Positions 3,897 through 7,991 of a stretch of 7,991 nt of DNA are shown piece by piece. The position numbers and the translations under genes are program-made. The DNA comes from Chlamydiae bacterium RIFCSPHIGHO2_12_FULL_49_9 (lineage in GTDB: Bacteria; Chlamydiota; Chlamydiia; Chlamydiales; SM23-39), in assembly GCA_001794935.1 (NCBI GenBank), contig MGLY01000017.1, positions 3,176-11,166 on the forward strand. Reading direction: 5' to 3'. Positions within the stretch are counted from its first letter, which is position 1; each line of letters starts with the position of its first letter. The notes under the pieces were generated by a model that made no database searches, was not told where the DNA came from, and saw only the letters and a list, made by a program, of their open reading frames with translations.

Positions 3897-6564
3897 ATTT
3901 ACGGAGCTTTTGAATCAGATTGGCAATCAAGCCGGTCCATCCGTTCTGATGGGAAGCCCCAAGCCCTCGCCCTGTGTCGCCATGAAAGTGTTCGTTAAAC
4001 AGGAAATGGTCTCTAAAATGGGGGTCATTTTGAAGTTTTTCTGAGTCTCCCAAAAAGGGGCGATGTCCATTATTTCCCTTCTTAAAGATCTTCAGCAGGC
4101 GAGACGCAAATGAATCGGCCATTTCAGCAAGATCGACCTTTTTTTCGCCTTTGGCCTGGACATGCAAGCTATCGTTGAAAATGCGACTCAGTCTCGATAG
4201 CGTATCAATGAAAAGAAAGTTCAGAGGAAACCATATCGGCCCGCGCCAATTCGAATTCCCTCCTTTAATCTTCTCGAGCGCCTCACCCGGCTCATATCCA
4301 AGAGTAAATCCCTGTACCTTAATAGGATGCTTTTCATGGTATTTCGATAGGCTCCTTAGCCCATAATCCGAGCGAAACTCATCGGGATTCCAAAGCGTTG
4401 TCAAAAACCTTTCGATTTCATGAGCGTTTAGAAGGCCAAAGAGATGTTTATTTCCCGACTCATGTGGAATCGACTGAATGCATTTATCAGTGAGATAAGA
4501 CCGTTTTTGGAGCATCCACTGGTATGCATAATAGAACTGTGGAAACTGTTTGAGCTCTTCTTCATCCCAAACATCGCATGCGAAAAAGGGGATAATCCCG
4601 ACCAATGACCTCACTTTAATCTCTTCATAAGTCCCATCCGGATGGCGAAGGTAACTGTAGAAGAATCCATCTTCTTCGTTCCACATGTCGTAGGGGCGCC
4701 AGTAGCCCTTTCTCATTGCAGCTGTTACAAAGATGAAGTGCTGAAAGAACTTAATGCCTAATCCCTCGTAAATAGGATTTTTTTTGGCCAAGGTTAAAGC
4801 AATCCGCATCAAATTGAGACAAAGTAGGGAGATCCAACCAGCCCCATCTGCCTGATCTAAAAGTACGCCTGGAGGCAATTTCTGAGAGCGATCGGCAAAT
4901 CCAATATTGTCCATCCCTAAAAAGCCGCCCTCAAAGACGTTGTTGCCCAAACTATCGACCTTGTTGATCCACCAGGCAAAGTTGAGAAGGAGTTTGTGAA
5001 AACACTTTTCTAAAAAGGCGTAATCTTCTCTTCCAAACTCGTTTTTCTCGTAATCAAAGATTTGGAGAACGGCCCAAGCTTGGACGGGGGGATTGACGTC
5101 GCTAAATTCCCACTCATAGGCAGGGATTGCCCCATTGGGATGCTGGAATTGATCGAAGAGAAGGAGCCAAAGTTGATGCTTGGCAAACTCGATGTCGATC
5201 AGCGAAAACGCAAGTGTGTGAAATGTGAGATCCCATGCAGCAAACCAGGGGTATTCCCATTTGTCCGGCATGGAGAAAACCCGCATCGAGGTGATGTGGC
5301 GCCAATGGTAATTTCTGATCCATTTATGAGACTCTGGAGGAGGATCGTTTGGATTGTCGCCCTGTAGCCAGGTTCCCACATCGTAGATATAGGTTTGCTT
5401 GTTCCAGATCATTCCGGAAAGAGCTTGCCGCTGGATCAGCTTCTCTTCTCCATCGGCTTTTTTAGGATGGATCTTCCCGTAGAAGAGATCCGCTTCCTTT
5501 TTCCTAAGATCTACAACCTGATTAATATCTTTAAGGGGATCTTTTTCTTTCTTGTTCGTAAGGCGAAGGTGAATAACAGCGCTTTTTCCCGGCGCAATTG
5601 ACGGGAAAAAATAGTGAAGCGCTCCCTTGGTTCCAGTGAAATCTCGATTGACCACTCCCTTCTCTTTTTGGATCAGGTGGCGATGAAACGCATCTTTCAC
5701 ATATGGAGTGTGGTTGGGTTGATTCCAAAGAGCTTTTCGATTGTGGTCATTGTTTGTAAAGAGAGGAGTCCCTCCGGAAGCCCCGTAGAGATACCGAGTC
5801 CCTAAATGATAATCGAAAAGCAAATACTTGGGAGATTTGAGATTTTTATCATCGGCAACGATGCAAAGAATCTCGCCATCCAGCTTTTTGATGACAGGTT
5901 CAGCCAACCTTTTAGGACCCCACCCCCACTGATTGCGAAACCACAACTGGGGCAAAATATGAAGAGGCGCCGCATCGGGACCTCGATTGATCGCTTCAAT
6001 CCGAATGCAGAGATCTTCGGGATCGGCTTTTGCATACTCGATAAAAATATCAAAATAGCGGTCTTCGTTGAAAATCCCTGTATCTATGAGCTCAAATTCT
6101 CGATCCCTTGGGCTTCTCCTTTTATTCTCTTCCACAAGCTGGCTGTAAGGATAGGCTTTTTGTGGGTACTTATAGAGATATTTCAGATAACTCGAGGTCG
6201 GAGTCGCGTCGAGATAGTAGTAATACTCCTTCACATCCTCGCCATGGTTTCCCTCCCAGGCATTTAGCCCAAACAGCCTCTCTTTTAGTATGGGGTCGGA
6301 TCCATTCCAAAATGCAGGGGCAAAAAGGAGCACTTGAAAGCGATCCGATATTGCAGCAATCCCATCTTCGCAGCGCCGATAAGCTCTTAGGCGCGCGTGA
6401 TCGTGCGGAAAATAATTCCACGCATCTCCATTGGCGCTATAGTCTTCCCTGACGCCTCCCCAGCCCCTTTCAGCGACGTAGGGTCCCCATTTCTCCCATG
6501 GAGAGACGGTTAAAAGCCCTTCCTGATCCCACTCCTTTTGCAGCCTTTCCTTTTCTGGATTCAT
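3895..6564 (-). CDS. GH63-type glucosidase-like glycoside hydrolase (MGH1-like), cytoplasmic
   Basis: 889 residues, the usual length for the bacterial proteins annotated as glucosidase in family GH63. An N-terminal beta-sandwich region (about 25-340) carries the family wording WGPYVAERGWGGVREDYS, DAWNYFPHDHAR, ERLFGL and EGNHGEDVKEYYYYLDATPT. The C-terminal (alpha/alpha)6 region (about 375-885) has WEYPWFAAWDLTFHT (436-450), GGFLGMDN (546-553), SNWRGPIWFPLNFL (771-784) and NEHFHGDTGRGLGASHQNGW. By analogy with GH63/GH37 enzymes, Asp552 (GMDN) is a likely general acid and Glu858 (FNEHFHG) a likely base; this assignment is inferred from motifs. No signal peptide or membrane segment is seen, so it should act in the cytoplasm. 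The start ATG overlaps the glk stop codon as ATGA (6561-6564), which suggests translational coupling. It probably frees glucose from an alpha-glucoside for that kinase; the true substrate is unknown. Confidence 0.93.
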   Translation of the reverse strand: MNPEKERLQKEWDQEGLLTVSPWEKWGPYVAERGWGGVREDYSANGDAWNYFPHDHARLRAYRRCEDGIAAISDRFQVLLFAPAFWNGSDPILKERLFGLNAWEGNHGEDVKEYYYYLDATPTSSYLKYLYKYPQKAYPYSQLVEENKRRSPRDREFELIDTGIFNEDRYFDIFIEYAKADPEDLCIRIEAINRGPDAAPLHILPQLWFRNQWGWGPKRLAEPVIKKLDGEILCIVADDKNLKSPKYLLFDYHLGTRYLYGASGGTPLFTNNDHNRKALWNQPNHTPYVKDAFHRHLIQKEKGVVNRDFTGTKGALHYFFPSIAPGKSAVIHLRLTNKKEKDPLKDINQVVDLRKKEADLFYGKIHPKKADGEEKLIQRQALSGMIWNKQTYIYDVGTWLQGDNPNDPPPESHKWIRNYHWRHITSMRVFSMPDKWEYPWFAAWDLTFHTLAFSLIDIEFAKHQLWLLLFDQFQHPNGAIPAYEWEFSDVNPPVQAWAVLQIFDYEKNEFGREDYAFLEKCFHKLLLNFAWWINKVDSLGNNVFEGGFLGMDNIGFADRSQKLPPGVLLDQADGAGWISLLCLNLMRIALTLAKKNPIYEGLGIKFFQHFIFVTAAMRKGYWRPYDMWNEEDGFFYSYLRHPDGTYEEIKVRSLVGIIPFFACDVWDEEELKQFPQFYYAYQWMLQKRSYLTDKCIQSIPHESGNKHLFGLLNAHEIERFLTTLWNPDEFRSDYGLRSLSKYHEKHPIKVQGFTLGYEPGEALEKIKGGNSNWRGPIWFPLNFLFIDTLSRLSRIFNDSLHVQAKGEKKVDLAEMADSFASRLLKIFKKGNNGHRPFLGDSEKLQNDPHFRDHFLFNEHFHGDTGRGLGASHQNGWTGLIANLIQKLRK

Positions 6565-7520
6565 AGCGTTGCCCCATAAGCTGCAGCTCCCAAGAGAGCC
6601 GTATTGTCATTTAAAACCACCCAAACTGGAATCGTCTCTAAAAGAGAGCCAAATCTTCCCTTATCGATAAAAGAAGAGACAAATCCAGCCTTCATTCGCT
6701 CTGCCAAATGGGGCGCAATTCCTCCGCCGATGAAACATCCTCCAAGAGCGAGAAGTTTAAGAGCGAGGTTCCCTGTCTCAGCGCCATAACACGAAAGAAA
6801 CAGATCCAAAGCTTTGCTGCAGGCGAGATCTCTATTTTCCCTGCCGAATTCAGAAACTACAAAAGATGGGTCTTTCTTTTTCATCTCCGCTTTTACGTCC
6901 TCTGATCGCCTTTCCTTGCCAGACTCAACCAGGAACTCATAGATCGCATGAAGCCCCGGGCCCGACACCACTCTTTCATATGAAACGTGTCCGAACTTTT
7001 TTTTCAAATAGAGAAGCAATTCGATCTCCAACTCATTTCGAGGCGCAAAATCAGCATGGCCCCCTTCGCAAGCAAACGGATGGTGCGCCTTTCCATCCCA
7101 AAAAAGCCCTGCTTCTCCAAGCCCTGTTCCCGCTGAGATAAGCGCCCGATTTCCCGATTGCTTGGGATTTCCCTTCTGTAAAAGAAACAGTTCTTCCGGC
7201 TTTAACATTTTTAAGCCGTGGGCATTGGCCTCAAGATCATTTAAGAGAGATACTTTTTCTATTTTAAGCCGAAGACTGAGCTCTGAGGCGTCTACTTCCC
7301 AAGGGAGATTTGTCGCTTTGCATTTGCCATCCCGAACAGGGCCTGCAATCCCAAAACAAGCCACTGACACATTTTTCTTTTCCAAAGAGAGATACTCTTC
7401 CACAATCTCCTCAAGCCCTTTGTAATTGCGGCTTGAAAATTTGCGCTCTTCTCGAAGCTGTCCCTTTTCAAAAAGAGCCAGACGCGTATGCGTCCCGCCC
7501 ACATCGCCGGCGAGTATCAT
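6561..7520 (-). CDS. glk: Glucokinase (ATP-dependent, Glk/PF02685 type)
   Basis: 319 residues, close to the 321 of E. coli Glk. It phosphorylates glucose to glucose 6-phosphate with ATP in the cytoplasm. Visible motifs: phosphate-binding GDVGGTHTRLALF (5-17); LLNDLEANAHGL (92-103) with Asp95 matching the catalytic Asp100 of E. coli; SAGTGLGEAGLF (129-140); CEGGHADFAPR with Glu152 and His155; YERVVSGPGL (181-190) with Glu182; and the C-terminal GGGIAP and NDNTALLGAAAYG. All key residues are present, so it should be active. Start ATG 7518-7520 has AAAGGTGG just upstream on the minus strand. It is the first gene of an operon whose second gene, the GH63 enzyme, overlaps it by 4 nt. It is divergent from recA with 108 bp between starts. 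Classical Chlamydia lack a hexose kinase, so its presence points to an environmental chlamydia. Confidence 0.97.
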   Translation of the reverse strand: MILAGDVGGTHTRLALFEKGQLREERKFSSRNYKGLEEIVEEYLSLEKKNVSVACFGIAGPVRDGKCKATNLPWEVDASELSLRLKIEKVSLLNDLEANAHGLKMLKPEELFLLQKGNPKQSGNRALISAGTGLGEAGLFWDGKAHHPFACEGGHADFAPRNELEIELLLYLKKKFGHVSYERVVSGPGLHAIYEFLVESGKERRSEDVKAEMKKKDPSFVVSEFGRENRDLACSKALDLFLSCYGAETGNLALKLLALGGCFIGGGIAPHLAERMKAGFVSSFIDKGRFGSLLETIPVWVVLNDNTALLGAAAYGATL

Positions 7521-7568
7521 TGACCACCTTTTGGCTCATTCAATCAAAAAGCCTGTTTTTTTTCTGCC

Positions 7569-7603
7569 TTGACGAGAAGAAGCATTGATTCCATGCTTAT
7601 ACT
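7569..7603 (+). promoter_or_regulatory. Candidate recA promoter with overlapping 19-bp dyad
   Basis: TATACT (7598-7603), 5/6 match to the -10 consensus, lies 25 nt before the recA start codon. The dyad AAGCAT-N7-ATGCTT (7580-7598) abuts and overlaps it by one base. The only -35-like hexamer, TTGACG (7569-7574), is 23 bp away, too far for a standard promoter. No CTGT-N8-ACAG or GAAC-N4-GTTC type LexA box is seen. The dyad could be an operator for recA, for divergent glk, or for both. Confidence 0.4.
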
Positions 7604-7617
7604 ATCTACATACATTT

Positions 7618-7623
7618 AGGAGG
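7618..7623 (+). promoter_or_regulatory. Strong Shine-Dalgarno of recA
   Basis: AGGAGG ends 5 nt before ATG 7629 and fixes this start. It is the best ribosome-binding site in the window. Confidence 0.85.
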
Positions 7624-7628
7624 CTTTT

Positions 7629-7991
7629 ATGACACAGCATTCTGCAGATAGCGGGAAAAAAAAGGCTTTAGAGCTCGCCATTTCCCAAATTCAAAAGCAA
7701 TTTGGCGATGGAGCTATCATGGCTCTTGGAAAACATTCAGCTGCGCACACAATGAGCGTCATCAAGACGGGAGCCATCTCCCTTGATCTCGCCCTCGGCA
7801 TTGGTGGCATTCCAAGAGGCCGAATTATCGAGATTTTTGGACCTGAATCTTCTGGTAAATCCACTCTCGCTACGCACATCGTAGCCAATGCACAAAAAAA
7901 TGGAGGACTTGCAGCTTATATCGACGCTGAACATGCGCTTGATCCTGCTTATGCAGCAAAAATTGGCGTTAACATCGACGATCTGATGATC
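7629..7991 (+). CDS. recA: RecA recombinase, N-terminal part (cut by window end)
   Basis: 121 codons are visible of a protein that is usually about 345-350 residues. RecA forms filaments on single-stranded DNA, drives ATP-dependent strand exchange and promotes LexA-type autocleavage where such repressors exist. The short N-terminal helix region contains ALELAISQIQKQFGDGAIM (13-31). The core then begins with IKTGAISLDLALGIGG, Walker A GPESSGKST (71-79), and YIDAEHALDP with Glu101 matching the catalytic Glu96 of E. coli. The wording ATHIVANAQK and LGKHSAAH is close to chlamydial RecA and unlike enterobacterial RecA, the best taxonomic clue here. The start is chosen by AGGAGG at 7618-7623. No sign of damage in the visible part. 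Confidence 0.98.
   Translation, partial: MTQHSADSGKKKALELAISQIQKQFGDGAIMALGKHSAAHTMSVIKTGAISLDLALGIGGIPRGRIIEIFGPESSGKSTLATHIVANAQKNGGLAAYIDAEHALDPAYAAKIGVNIDDLMI

Noticed and set aside
5062..6452. Plus- and minus-strand ORFs of 60-153 residues inside the GH63 gene
   Set aside because: They lie within a clear full-length family member in another frame, have no ribosome-binding sites or recognisable domains, and are shadows.
7521..7628. Classical SOS box for recA
   Set aside because: No CTGT-N8-ACAG or GAAC-N4-GTTC type sequence is present. The dyad found has different half-sites and is listed separately.
7691..7934. Minus-strand ORFs opposite recA
   Set aside because: They are antisense shadows of a well-supported recA reading frame.

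Overview
The window looks like part of the chromosome of an environmental (non-Chlamydiaceae) member of the Chlamydiae. The main evidence is the RecA N-terminus at the right edge, whose wording around the Walker A motif (for example ATHIVANAQK and IKTGAISLDLALG) is close to remembered chlamydial RecA. A cluster of cysteine-bearing MOMP-like outer-membrane barrels and a glucokinase gene also fit. Classical Chlamydia import glucose 6-phosphate and lack a hexose kinase, whereas amoeba-associated relatives have one. The genus cannot be fixed from the sequence alone.

Left region (1-3896, plus strand): a tandem array of three genes for outer-membrane beta-barrel proteins of the Lpg1974/Legionella-OMP or chlamydial MOMP-like kind. 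The first is only a 3' part (1-453). The second (956-2122) is complete and about 87% identical to the first over the shared part. The third (2733-3830) is complete and about half identical to the second. Each ends in ...ARFDF and is followed by a strong hairpin terminator. The first two copies share more than the gene: terminator, spacer and the start of a small ORF were duplicated with it, at a period of about 1.67 kb. The small ORF (2273-2467) is open in the second copy and broken twice in the first (597-711). Its substitutions fall mostly in third codon positions, so it is, or recently was, a real protein gene of unknown function. The leader upstream of the third gene (2467-2732) is dense in inverted repeats.

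Middle and right (3895-7520, minus strand): a two-gene operon. Glucokinase (glk) overlaps by ATGA the start of a large GH63-type glucosidase-like protein. Neither shows a signal peptide, so a cytoplasmic route from an oligo- or polyglucoside through glucose to glucose 6-phosphate is the simplest reading. The operon converges on the third porin gene, with only 64 bp between stop codons.

Right edge (7521-7991): a 108-bp divergent region separates glk from recA (plus strand, cut by the window end). It holds a strong recA Shine-Dalgarno, a TATACT -10 candidate and a 19-bp dyad overlapping that -10. No tRNA, rRNA, CRISPR array, insertion sequence or phage gene was seen.
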